From: Dactylorhiza incarnata | Taxonomy: Eukaryota; Streptophyta; Magnoliopsida; Asparagales; Orchidaceae | Reading direction: 5' to 3' | Length of the DNA: 64,000 nt | Assembly (NCBI GenBank): GCA_033032865.1 | Contig: JAWHQI010000267.1 | Coordinates: forward strand, 824,501 to 888,500 | In this document: in pieces, positions 1-12,138 of the stretch | Layout: each line of letters begins with the position of its first letter | Position numbering within the stretch: the first letter of the stretch is position 1 | The notes under the pieces: model-generated | What the model was told of the DNA's origin: nothing | Database searches by the model: none | What the model saw: only the letters and a program-made list of their open reading frames with translations | Translations under genes and position numbers: made by a program

Positions 1-216
1 ATCGAAGATACCGAAGTAAAGCAGATGCGGAACAAGTCCATTCGGATGGTAAAAGTCCGGTGGGATAATTGCGGCCGAGAGGAGCTCTCTTGGGAGAGAG
101 AGCAAACGATGCTTGCGGAGTACCCCGAGCTATTTCTCTCAGGTATATATAACTGTAATTCATGCTATTACTGTTTTATAAATTTCGGGACGAAATTCTT
201 TTAAGGGGGGTGGAGT
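1..216 (+). CDS. Ty3/Gypsy polyprotein, C-terminal end (partial)
   Basis: The window opens inside an open frame that ends shortly before an LTR. The readable residues include KVRWDNCGREELSWE and YPELF, the chromodomain-like tail that follows integrase in plant Tekay/Del-type Gypsy elements. The same block, with the same spacing, occurs on the minus strand at 45015-45100, which supports the assignment. The frame runs into AATTTCGGGACGAAATT, a conserved sequence just upstream of the 3' LTR in this clade, and then a purine-rich tract (TTAAGGGGGGTGGAG) that serves as polypurine primer. Everything upstream (gag, protease, RT, RNase H, most of integrase) lies outside the window, so whether the element is intact cannot be judged. 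Confidence 0.8.
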
Positions 217-2287
217 TGTAACACCCCAAAAATCGTAGTTCAGCGAAGTAGGCAGAGTGGTAGTGCGATGCTTGGAATAGGCTGGAATTTTCATAGCAGC
301 TCTTCGTGCACGACCACTGTCCCTCTTCGTGCACGACCAGTGATCGTGCGCTAGTGATCGTGCGTCAATACGTAAGAATTCATAGTTCTGTCTCGAACAG
401 TGCGCACGACCATTTTCCCTCTTCGCGCACGACCACTGACCGTGCGCCAGCGATCGTGCGTCAATTCGCAAGAATTCAGAGTTCTGTCTCGGATAGTGCG
501 CACGACCAATTCCCTCTTCGCGCACGACCACTGACCGTGCGCCTGTGATCGTGCGCCCTGTTTATTCTGCTCCGCGATTTTGAGCGGAGTAGACGATCCG
601 GCCGTCAAAATCTCTTGGAATCTGATCCGACGGGTGCGATTAATTGTTGTAGGGTCTTAGGTCTTTGGAGAGGGGTTGATACCGCTCATTAATTCAAAGC
701 CTTCCTCTCTCCAACCCTAGAGAAAGAAGAAGGAGGCAAGGAAGAAGAAAGGGAGATCCCGCCATTGACGGAGCTCCGGAGCTCCATTTCGCCAGCCGTT
801 TCCAGATTTGGAGAGTGCAGCCCGGTGCGGTCGCTTCCCTCCGTGTAGAATCTCGGATCCATGGCGAAAAAGAACGCGTCTAGGGTAACGATTCTTCCTC
901 CCAATATTTGGAGTTGTCTTTTGTCCTCTCCTTCATTTCTCTATGCTTACATGAGGAATCCGTTTCACCAAATGGGTGAAGTGTAGGATTTCCTCAAGTT
1001 CTTCGAAACTCCGGGTAGATTGTGTCCGTCCCCGGCATTATTGCATGTAGAAAATCCGGTAGTCGTGCGGATTTAGGCATTGTGTGTGAAGCCTATTCGT
1101 GGCTGTGAGCCCGAATCGGTGATGCTTGATTTGCGACGTTGCATTTAGGTTAGGCCTAGAATGCGTGCCGGAGAATGACTCCGTGAAATCATCTATAGTA
1201 TTGCGGGAATTAAGTGTAGGCGTCTTGTGAAGATCCTAACGAAAGCCTCATGCTTTGAGATTGGATGAAGGCAAACCTTCACCACGAAATTGTGCGGAGC
1301 ATATTATACCTCCTTCGTTGAGTATTGGTGAAGCCTAGATCCTTGTGAAGGGGTTAGGTGCGTAGCTGTGTAGCACTTGAAAGTGCTAAACCCTTACGGG
1401 CCGAGGTGAAGCCGTACCCGCGTCGTGCGATAGATCGCGACGATTAGAGCACGGGCAAAGCTAAACCGAACCCGTTTCCATGCAGATCGGTATGAGGTCC
1501 CTACCTCATGAGAGCCGTGTGATCATGGGAGAGGTCGTGGAAGGTGACTTACCTAGTCCGACCAAAAGCTCTTTTCCCCACCTAAGGCGATGGCCCTTAC
1601 GGTGGAGTGTTTTGTGGATTGGATGTTATGTTAGCCTCGTGCGATTGCTTAGGCGGTTGTGGGGAACCTTCGGGTGAACCCAACCAACATCATGTGTATA
1701 CCTAGGTTCCCTTCTTTTGATGCTCAACCTAGAAGATTGATTGTGCTTGAAACCTCACCTTGTGTAGTTGCACTTTCTTTATATTAGTACTTGTGCTAGT
1801 ATGGCTTGCTTGCAGGGTAGAAGCTCCGCCACCCTGGGAAAGGGGTGAGGTCGTTATAATTTGGTCAGCTTCGCTGACCGTTACCTTGTTTGTCACCGCT
1901 TGGTGGAATGTTCTTATGCAGGTGCAGGTGAGCCTAGCGGAAAGTAGCGGGCGGTGGCCCTTTTGCTGAGTTGGCCCTCGAAGGCCAGCCCCTTTTTTCT
2001 GTTTTCCTTGTATTGCCGGCCTACGCGCCGATGTATGTTTGGAGTTTTATTACATTTGATAAATGTAAGGCCTTAAGGCCGTAACTCTATATTAAGGTTT
2101 CATTCCTATGATAGTGGACGGTTCTAAATGAAATGGTTTAATCCTTTATGCTTCCGCTCATTTTTAGTGTACTATGGTGTAGTTATTTTCTGTATATCAC
2201 CTTTTAACTCCTAGCTAGTGTGGTTTGTATGGCGTGGGGTCCCGGCCGGACCTGCTGTTATACTTTTCGTACTGGCAGGGTGTTACA
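217..2287 (+). mobile_element. 3' LTR of the Gypsy element
   Basis: It starts TGTAACACCCC directly after the polypurine tract and ends GGGTGTTACA, giving a perfect 7 bp terminal inverted repeat (TGTAACA/TGTTACA). Length is 2071 bp. The partner LTR is upstream of the window, so neither age nor target-site duplication can be checked; the five bases after the LTR are CATGG. Short ORFs inside it have no recognisable family and look like chance frames. Confidence 0.85.
299..560. repeat. 95-96 bp tandem repeat in the LTR
   Basis: About 2.5 copies with starts near 321, 417 and 512. Each holds alternating CGTGCG / CGCACG motifs (for example CGCGCACGACCACTGACC and GATCGTGCG) that can pair with one another. 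This lies in the 5' part of the LTR, the U3 region. Confidence 0.75.
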
Positions 2288-2373
2288 CATGGCCATAAGA
2301 GGAAGGGTGCGCCCCCCTTAAACTGGAAAGTGCACCCCTTAAGAAGGGAGGGGGCATCGGCTACATCCCCCGA

Positions 2374-2376
<3 letters not shown>

Positions 2377-2406
<30 letters not shown>
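2377..2406. repeat. Poly-G tract (30 G)
   Basis: An uninterrupted run of 30 G. Copy 2 has only a short G run at the matching place (about 6829-6834), so the tract expanded in copy 1 or its length is a sequencing or assembly artefact. It could form a G-quadruplex. Confidence 0.8.
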
Positions 2407-2408
<2 letters not shown>

Positions 2409-3499
2409 CGGCCGCACCCTCTATAGAGGGGGGTGGCGGTTTCGGCCATGGGCTTTAAGCCGCACCCCACCACCCCCTAAGTAGGGTGCGACTTAACCGC
2501 AACCCTTAGTGGGTGCGGATGCGCGGCTTTAGCCGCACCCAGCAATGGCGGGGTGCGGCCATGGTAACTATACAACCCCGTATTCGCCGAATGGGCCCCC
2601 CATACCCAGGAAGACCGGAGAGAGGAACGAGGGGGGCCAACATTCGCCCATACACCCAAATGGGCATTCGTCCGAAGGACCAAGGTAGCGCCCACACGTA
2701 TAAAATCCTGGAGTGCAGATAGACAGGCGAATGATGCCTTAACTGATCACTCACCCAAGGCTGGCGAGTGGTACCTTTAAGGCCATTCGCTCAACATGCT
2801 CCAAGAAGTCAAGACATGTGAGGAGTCCGGCGAGTGGTGCCCTCCTGGACCACTCGCCCAGTGGGATTCGGAAGGGAAATTACCTGGATGCCCCTGGGGG
2901 ACTGCCAATAGCCCTTCAGAACAGCGGTCCGGGGCTTAGCTGCTAGCAGACCAGTTTGGGGTGCGTTTAGTAGAACTATAAGGTGGAATTACTCTATTTG
3001 CAGGCCTAGTTAAGAAATTTATAAATAGACCCTTAAGGGCACCTTGGAGGGGTGGCTGAATTTTTAGATCTTGAGCCCCTCTCTCCTTGGTTCATCCTGG
3101 GTTGGTTGTGTGAGCCCTCCTAGGTGCCCGGTTCAGTGTTGGATTCGGAGGGGAAGAGCTTTAAGATCTTCCGGGTGTGTGGTGGGACCTCCCTACTGCA
3201 ACCTTGGGTCTGTTCTGGTTTCTTAGCCACTAGCCGAGAGTCATTGGTGAGAGCTTAGTAAGAGTGAGCTACGACCCCTTTGTGGGTGGGAACTCCCCGA
3301 GAGGCCGGTTGATGGTTTCAACAGTAACTACCTGCGTGTGTGACGTCGCACGATGGTTGCGACGGTTTCTTCCTCTCTTCCCCACTCTCTTGATCATGGG
3401 GTTGAACTTGACTCCACTTCCTCCACTTTCCCATGATGGAGCTTTTGCTAATAATCGCACTCTTGGAGCCTCTATAAATTTATGGGTGTATATCGAAAA

Positions 3500-4350
3500 T
3501 ATAATTAAAATAAGAGATAATTACAGTAACATTAAAAACAAATATAAGAAATAAAAATAATTGCGGTGAAGCCCAAGCTCACTGTGACTACTTCCAATCT
3601 CTGTTGTTTGACTACTTATTTATTTCCTCTCTTGGCTACAATCATGATGAAAAAAGACAATTATAAAACAGATTAGAATAAGAGAAAATTACAATGACAT
3701 TAAAAACAAATAAAAGAAATAAAAATAATTGCGGTGAAACCCTAGCTCGCCGTGACTACTTCTAATCTCTATCTTTTGACTACTTATTTATTTCTTCTCC
3801 TCGCTGCAATCATGATGAAAAAAAATATAAAATAGAATTAAAATAAGAGAAAATTACAATGACATTAAAAACAAATATAAGAAATAAATAATTGCGGTGA
3901 AAAACAAAATACTCCTCTTTCAGTTAATTTAGCATTGTGGAATTAATTAGATGAGAGATGGCCGGACGGGCACTTATTTATTTCTTCTCCGGCATTGCAA
4001 TCCTGATGAAAATAGATCGACAATTATATTGGTAAAGGATAAGAAACGATCGGTGCTTGTTCTCTCATTTGCAGCTAAGATGAACCTAATCTACCGAACA
4101 AGATGAGCGTTGATCGATCTACAACAGACATTCTTATGCTTCTTTAAAACATAATAAAATAGAATTAAAATAAGAAAAAATTACAATAACATTAAAAACA
4201 GAGTAAAAGTAATTACAAAAATTGCGGTGAAACACAAGATACTTTAGCTTAGAATGGCTACTTCCAACCTCTTTCATTTGTTTTAGCATTCCAATTTACT
4301 TATTTATTTCTTCTCCTGGGCTGCAATCATGATGAAAATAGACAATTATA
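3500..4350. repeat. Degenerate tandem repeats upstream of the subtilase
   Basis: Four diverged units of about 165-300 bp begin near 3500, 3668, 3835 and 4150. Each contains an AATTAAAATAAGA motif, then AATTGCGGTGAA, then ACTTATTTATTTC and a GCAATCATGATGAAAA motif. The same units occur in copy 2 (23815-24235 and 26905-27300). They lie where the subtilase promoter should be; a regulatory role is only a possibility. Confidence 0.65.
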
Positions 4351-4489
4351 TTTGTAATTAAAGGATAAGAAAGGATAGATGTTTGTAGTAGCGGGGTCAA
4401 CTCTATCTTATTCCTATATAAACATATCATTCTCTCTTATAATTAATGACAGAACTCATCAAGTCCATATAGATTAAATAAGAAAAATT

Positions 4490-5571
<1,082 letters not shown>

Positions 5572-5782
5572 TGATTTTTTATATTTTTTATAGAAGAAAA
5601 TATTAATATTGTTATTATATACAAGTGACTTCAATTCATATGTTGGTTAATTCACCCACGAGGCCGCATCAATATCATTTATTGCACTTGCCCTCTGCAA
5701 TGGTGTGAGGCCATCACAATACTATTATTTAATGTTGGTGAAGCACTAATGTTCCAACTTTCAAGCCCCCGCTTTGTTGGCA

Positions 5783-6288
5783 GACAAATTGTTTGGTACG
5801 TATACGTACATAAGCTTCGGTGCGTATTATAAGAGATGTCGCAATTTGTCTATTTCCTCTCCTGCCCTTACGTTTTCCCGCTCCTATTTTCGCTTTTACG
5901 CACTTGCTTTCTCCCCGACCCCCAGCTTGCTTTCTCCCTGCACCCAGCGAGAATTTATGGCACCCAGCAGAGTTTGCAGATCAATCTCCCTGCCCTAGCG
6001 AAGTTCGCAGAGCATCCACTGGCGATCCCCCTAGCTCGAAGCGTTCGGAAATAGCAAACAAAAGCCGCGGCGAAATATGTTGGCTCAGACGCTTTGGTAG
6101 GTAACTCCCCTTCGTCGGTGAGCTTGCGTTTCTCTTCACAAACTACAAGATCCCTTCTTTAGGGTTTACTGAAATCGTTTTTGTTCATAGCCAAGACTTT
6201 CGACGTTCGAACAAATTTCCTGGTGGCGAGGGAGATCTTCTGTAGCAACTCACGTTAATATCTTCCGTCTGCTGCTTTATATACTGCT
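5783..6288 (+). other. Leader-like flank of the FAR1 fragment, non-coding
   Basis: Unique sequence between the end of the duplicated segment and the FAR1-like start codon. It is pyrimidine-rich with CTCTCC and CCCTGCC clusters, as in plant 5' leaders. Several overlapping short ORFs here have no family signature and I do not support them. Confidence 0.4.
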
Positions 6289-6772
6289 ATGTCGTCCAGC
6301 AATCTGTCATCCGAGAAGTCGAAGGAGGAGGAGGACATGATTCATTCTGCACCGCAGGAGGAGGACATGATTCATTCTGCACCGCAGGAGGAGCTGAAAA
6401 CCGTATGATATTACCTTATTCCCACTGTATATTATCCGATACAGTCGTATTGTACTGAATACGACAATATTTCTACGATACAGTCGTACTGTACCGAATA
6501 CGACCTTATTTCTACGATACAGTCGTATTGCACTGAATACGACCTTATTGCTGTAGTATATGTGTGCCACCATAACATCATATTTGCAGGTCCACAAGGA
6601 GGAATTATTGTTTCGCACGGTTCATTCAGAGGAGGAGGCATACAAAATGTACTCAGAATATGCTCTTAAATGCGGGTTCAGCGTGCGAAGGCAACATGTT
6701 TTTTATTGGACCCATACACGGATCATCAAGGGTCGTGAGTTCTCTTGCTCAAAAGCAGGGTTTAAGATTTAG
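6289..6772 (+). pseudogene. FAR1-type DNA-binding domain gene fragment
   Basis: Two exons are readable. Exon 1 (6289-6402) encodes an acidic leader with a perfect 30 bp tandem duplication (EEDMIHSAPQ twice). Exon 2 (6590-6772) follows a TTTGCAG acceptor and encodes FRTVHSEEEAYKMYSEYA, GFSVRR and a FSCSKAGF ending. That order matches the N-terminal zinc-binding FAR1 domain (PF03101) of FHY3/FAR1-related factors, which descend from MULE transposases. The frame stops at a TAG 13 bp before the duplicated LTR-like block begins, so the MULE transposase and SWIM regions are missing. It is either a truncated FAR1-RELATED SEQUENCE gene or the 5' end of a MULE cut by rearrangement. Exon 1 is a plausible gene model but unproven. 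Confidence 0.6.
6425..6550. repeat. Palindromic tandem repeat in the FAR1-fragment intron
   Basis: Three copies of a unit of about 45 bp containing ATACAGTCGTATTG and CTGAATACGAC; within each, GTCGTATT can pair with AATACGAC. Confidence 0.75.
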
Positions 6773-6784
6773 AAGTCTTGGAAA

Positions 6785-7587
6785 CTGCACCCCTTAAGAA
6801 GGGAGGGGGCATCGGCTACATCCCCCGAGGGGGGAGTTCGGCCGCACCCTCTATAGGGGGGTGGCGGTTTCGGCCATGGGCTTTTAGCCGCACACCACCA
6901 CCCCCTAAGTAGGGTGCGACTTAACCGCACCCCTTAGTGGGTGCGGATGCGCGGCTTTGGCCGCACCCAGCAATGGCGGAGTGCGGCCATGGTAACTGTA
7001 CAACACCGTATTCGCCGAATGGGCCCCCCATACCCAGGAATACCGGAGAGAGGAACAAGGAGGGGGGCCAGCATTCGCCCATACACCCAAATGGGCATTC
7101 GTCCGAAGGACCAAGGTAGCGCCCACACGTATAAAATCCTGGAGTGCAGATAGACAGGCGAATGATGCCTTAACTGATCACTCGCCCAAGGCTGGCGAGT
7201 GGTACCTTTAAGTCCATTCGCTCAGCAGGCTCCAAGAAGTCAAGACATGTGAGGAGTCCGGCGAGTGGTGCCCTCCTGGACCACTCGCCCAGTGGGATTC
7301 AGAAGGGAAATTACCTGGATGCCCCTGGGGGACTGCCAATAGCCCTTCAGAACAGCGGTCTGGGGCTTAGCTGTTAGCAGACCAGTTTGTGGTGCGTTTA
7401 GTAGAACTATAAGACGGAATTACGCTATTTGCAGGCCTAGTTAAGAAATTTATAAATAGACCCTTAAGGGCACCTTGGAGGGGTGGCTGAATTTTTAGAT
7501 CTTGAGCCCCTCTCTCCTTGGTTCATCCTGGGTTGGTTGTGTGAGCCCTCCTAGGTGCCCGGTTCAGTGTTGGATTCGGAGGAGAAG
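6785..7587 (+). repeat. Duplicated upstream segment, copy 2 (left part)
   Basis: Near-identical to 2331-3150. It is interrupted after GGAGGAGAAG by the giant-LTR element and resumes at 23490 with AGCTTTAAGATC. Copy 1 reads GGGGAAGAGCTTTAAG without interruption and so shows the empty site. Confidence 0.85.
7583..7587. repeat. 5 bp target-site duplication, left (AGAAG)
   Basis: AGAAG immediately precedes the LTR; the same five bases immediately follow the other LTR at 23485-23489. Confidence 0.93.
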
Positions 7588-8860
7588 TGTAAGACCCTCT
7601 TTTTTTTTTTGCTTTTAAACCGGGTCTTACCGCCCAGAACCGCCGTCTTGCGGCGAGACCATTACACCCAATGGTCCCCGCCACAATACGCCGATCCTGC
7701 CGGCTAATCAACATCATCCAGGCCAACCACAAATCTTAGTAATAGAAGCAAATAGAAGAAGCAAGTCCACAATCACATTAAATATACAAAATACATGCTT
7801 ACAATGTCCTTGATGAGAAATGAACTAAAAGAGAGAAAGGGCTTAAGCCCAGTACATATCCAAGCAAAGTATATAAACTTTCTCACTCTACATCTATGCG
7901 GAAGCTAATCAATTCTCAACTCTCGAACACCTGTATTGTAGTAGAAGTAACACGCAGCATAAGCTCCTTGTGTCCTGTCTCCTCTTCTCTGGGGTTCCAT
8001 CACCTCGTGTACCTACGGTCACAGCCGACCGTTAGTCATAAAGACTAAGCCGATTTTGTCCCCGCCTCCCCCCGCGACTCCTAGGCACCGTGTGGAAGGA
8101 GGAAGCGGAGGACATCAAGGGGTAAATCAAAAGCAGGTGGCAGTGGCGAGATTAGCAAGTATAAAGGTACTAAACAAGTAATGAAAGCATATCTACCCTA
8201 GCAGGAGTATGTATATAAGCAAAAGTAAGAAGCAGTATAAGTAACAGAGCAGTATAAGTAAAAGAGCGGTGTAATTAAGGAGCAGCTACGAAAGTAACCT
8301 TAACTTATATGCACACACAATAGCACATAAGCTAAGGGATCTGGCAAGAAGTAAACTCATCGTATAAAAGAGCCCACACTAATTTATACGATGAGGTCTC
8401 AGTTTGTGCAGAAATGCTATGCTATGAAGTGCAATGCAATGATGCAATGTTTGTATTATTATTTCATACACATGCAACACACTCACACGACTCTGTACGT
8501 ACAGACCTTTAGTTCCCACTTTTCGGAGGTAGCTAACCTCTCGGGCACCTCCCGTCGTGGTCAAACGGTGGCAGAGGAGCGGGCATCTCCTCACCTAGGT
8601 GGGTAAGTCACACTACCAGACCTAGGCCCAAACGTACGCTGTGATACCGGTACCCGGTACTCACGAGCTCCTGCGTACTAAACTGAAATGGCCAGGCAGG
8701 GTTTAGGGAATTCGTCTCATCGGACGCGCAGTAAAACAACCTGGCCCTAATAAACCCTAGCACTGCCGAGTCAACGAACTGCTGTCGGTGTGACGACTAA
8801 GACAGATCCGGAGACCCACCACATCTCATTCACAAGCAACATAAGTTAGCCTTTTACAAC

Positions 8861-10711
8861 CGAGCCTCCAGCTCGCACATCTACATCAGCATTTATAAAT
8901 TAGAGCCTACAGCTCGCTTAGACTTCACGAGTCTATATACAAACTACGAGCTTACCGCCCGCCAGACTACACTAGTCTTATATAAACTACGAGCTTACCG
9001 CTCGCTAGACTACACTAGTCTTATACATAAACTACGAGCTTACCGCTCGCTAGACTACACTAGTCTTATATATAAACTACGAGCTTACCGCTCGCTAGAC
9101 TACACTAGTCTTATATATAAACTACGAGCTTACCGCTCGCTAGACTACACTAGTCTTATATATAAACTACGAGCTTACCGCTCGCTAGACTACACTAGTC
9201 TTATATATAAACTACGAGCTTACCGCTCGCTAGACTACACTAGTCTTATATATAAACTACGAGCTTACCGCTCGCTAGACTACACTAGTCTTATATATAA
9301 ACTACGAGCCTACCGCTCGCTAGACTACACTAGTCTTATATATACACTACGAGCTTACCGCTCGCTAGACTATACTAGTCTTATATACAAACTACGAGCT
9401 TACCGCTTGCCGGACTATCCCAGTCCATTCTTATAACCCGAGCCTACCGCTCGCCGGACTATCCCAGTCCATTCTTATAACCCGAGCCTACCGCTCGCCG
9501 GACTATCCCAGTCCATTCTTATAACCCGAGCCTACCGCTCGCCGGACTATCCCAGTCCATTCTTATAACCCGAGCCTACCGCTCGCCGGACTATCCCAGT
9601 CCATTCTTATAACCCGAGCCTACCGCTCGCCGGACTATCCCAGTCCATTCTTATAACCCGAGCCTACCGCTCGCCGGACTATCCCAGTCCATTCTTATAA
9701 CCCGAGCCTACCGCTCGCCGGATTATCCCAGTCCATTCTTATAACCCGAGCCTACCGCTCGCCGGACTATCCCAGTCCATTCTTATAACCCGAGCCTACC
9801 GCTCGCCGGACTATCCCAGTACATTCTTATAACCCGAGCCTACCGCTCGCCGGACTATCCCAGTCCATTCTTATAACCCGAGCCTACCGCTCGCCGGACT
9901 ATCCCAGTCCATTCTTATAACCCGAGCCTACCGCTCGCCGGACTATCCCAGTCCATTCTTATAACCCGAGCCTACCGCTCGCCGGACTATCCCAGTCCAT
10001 TCTTATAACCCGAGCCTACCGCTCGCCGGATTATCCCAGTCCATTCTTATAACCCGAGCCTACCGCTCGCCGGACTATCCCAGTCCATTCTTATAACCCG
10101 AGCCTACCGCTCGCCGGACTATCCCAGTCCATTCTTATAACCCGAGCCTACCGCTCGCCGGACTATCCCAGTCCATTCTTATAACCCGAGCCTACCGCTC
10201 GCCGGACTATCCCAGTCCATTCTAATAACCCGAGCCTACCGCTCGCCGGACTATCCCAGTCCATTCTTATAACCCGAGCCTACCGCTCGCCGGACTATCC
10301 CAGTCCATTCTTATAACCCGAGCCTACCGCTCGCCGGACTATCCCAGTCCATTCTTATAACCCGAGCCTACCGCTCGCCGGACTATCCCAGTCCATTCTT
10401 ATAACCCGAGCCTACCGCTCGCCGGATTATCCCAGTCCATTCTTATAACCCGAGCCTACCGCTCGCCGGACTATCCCAGTCCATTCTTATAACCCAAGCC
10501 TACCGCTCGCCGGACTATCCCAGTCCATTCTTATAACCCGAGCCTACCGCTCGCCGGACTATCCCAGTCCATTCTTATAACCCGAGCCTACCGCTCGCCG
10601 GACTATCCCAGTCCATTCTTATAACCCGAGCCTACCGCTCGCCGGACTATCCCAGTCCATTCTTATAACCCGAGCCTACCGCTCGCCGGACTATCCCAGT
10701 CCATTCTTATA
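8861..10711. repeat. 44/45 bp double-hairpin array, long version
   Basis: A few diverged units, then about 10 copies of a 45 bp unit (to about 9405), then about 30 copies of a 44 bp unit. In the 45 bp unit the inverted repeats are CGAGC-TTACC-GCTCG and AGACT-ACACT-AGTCT. In the 44 bp unit they are CGAGC-CTACC-GCTCG and GGACT-ATCCC-AGTCC. There is no spacer variation, so it is not a CRISPR array. Confidence 0.93.
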
Positions 10712-12138
10712 TATAACGTCCCGGTTCGGGATGGAAGTTAACTTGCCGAGTTCTCCTACTTAACTAGTCTTGTCTATGATTTAGTTGAACTTAGAAGCTT
10801 TATGGTTAACCTTGGACATCCGGAGGGTTACCCTGTGAGGGGCTCGCAGCGGTACTAGGAAGTGTGGCGGGCTGACACCCCGAACTTCCTATTCCCAAAG
10901 CACTTAATCTTGTTGGTGTCTACCCCTTTTTACTTGATCCCCATTTTCCTCTCCAATTACATTACATCTCTAAGATGAGTTAAACTTGGCAATTAGGAGT
11001 GGGGGAGTTCCTTGAACTCCAACACCTCCAGCTGTGACCGGGTGCTGACTCTCCCGTCGTCACATTTTAAACTCGAGCCCCCTTTCTTCACCGAGGAACT
11101 GTTCACATTCAAATAACATTCTCAACCTTACTTGGACCCACACTCCTATTCTTCGTCATCCTTAATCCAGGGTTTGCTTAGATACTTCTCGACTTCTCCC
11201 TCGAGTATTACCTTAAAATGGCTCCCCGGCTAAGGGTAGTTTTACTTCCATACAATCGTTTAACACTGATGAGTTGTGTGTGGGGCCCTTGATGAGGTCT
11301 AACCTCCTTTTCATATCACTGTAAACTCACACCTATAGCTTTGCTAAACGCACCCCAATCCTTATTTCCCAAGATGCCCTTAGAGAGGCTTTTCCAAATA
11401 ACCTGAGCCTTCATAATTACTAAAGAGTTAACAGTTCTACGTGTGAAGGTCAGTGGTGGTCTAATTCATGTAACTCAGTTTCACTATTCGCAGACCGAAA
11501 TAAGGTTGATCTAGATTAGACTCCTATGGTGCGATCTTGATCACATCATATCCAAACGAGTTCCAATTATCACCATAGGTTCGCAATGAGTGGTGATCTA
11601 ACAACCTCAAATCCTAATTTCATAAATTCTCTAGGGAATCTTAAGTCGTAGTTTCTATTAAAGATAGGAGGTTTGCAAATAGAGATTTACACATCAAGTA
11701 TTAGGTTATGACCTTAATGAATTCTGGGAAAATTTCCATAGCACCAGATCGGTCTAAAAAAACACCGGATCCTAAGTCTCATATTATTCCAAGTAATATT
11801 TACCCTTAATCGTCATTTATTACATTTGGTGTGCGTATAAGGGTTTACACTACAAGTGCTATGTTAAGACTTCAGTAATTTCTGGGAAAATTATTATAGC
11901 ACCATATTAGTCTAAAAACACCAGATCCTAAGTCTCGTATTATTCCAAGGTTCATATGACCCCTTTTTCATTTTATAACCTAAATTAGGGGTAATTTAGT
12001 AAATTCTATATCTTGGGATTTTTGTACCCAAAAATCCCAAATAACTTTTGGGAAGGCATATTGCTACCAAGGACCCATGTCCAGCATTTCAAGCCATTGG
12101 GTTAACCCCCAAGGCTTAGGGCTCACTCCTCCCAAAAT

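Larger units (their letters stand above)
2331..4489 (+). repeat. Duplicated upstream segment, copy 1
   Basis: This stretch is nearly identical to the pieces at 6785-7587, 23490-24235 and 26905-27416, allowing for insertions in the latter. The first 1.2 kb is LTR-like (GC-rich CCGCACCC/GGGTGCGG hairpins, then a U5-like tail with GTGTGAGCCCTCC and GGTTCAGTGTTGG); the last 1 kb is AT-rich and precedes subtilase exon 1. It contains no protein-coding frame I can support. It is useful as the unoccupied reference for the elements inserted in copy 2. Confidence 0.8.

Noticed and set aside
2377..2406. Poly-G tract as a functional G-quadruplex
   Set aside because: Absent in copy 2 and in a homopolymer context where length calls are unreliable; kept only as a repeat.
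8391..8606. 71-codon ORFs on both strands, repeated at 17828
   Set aside because: Duplicate only because they sit in LTRs; no coding signature.
8861..10711. Regular short repeats resembling a CRISPR array
   Set aside because: Units are head-to-tail with no unique spacers, lie inside a plant LTR, and occur again in the partner LTR; this is a minisatellite.
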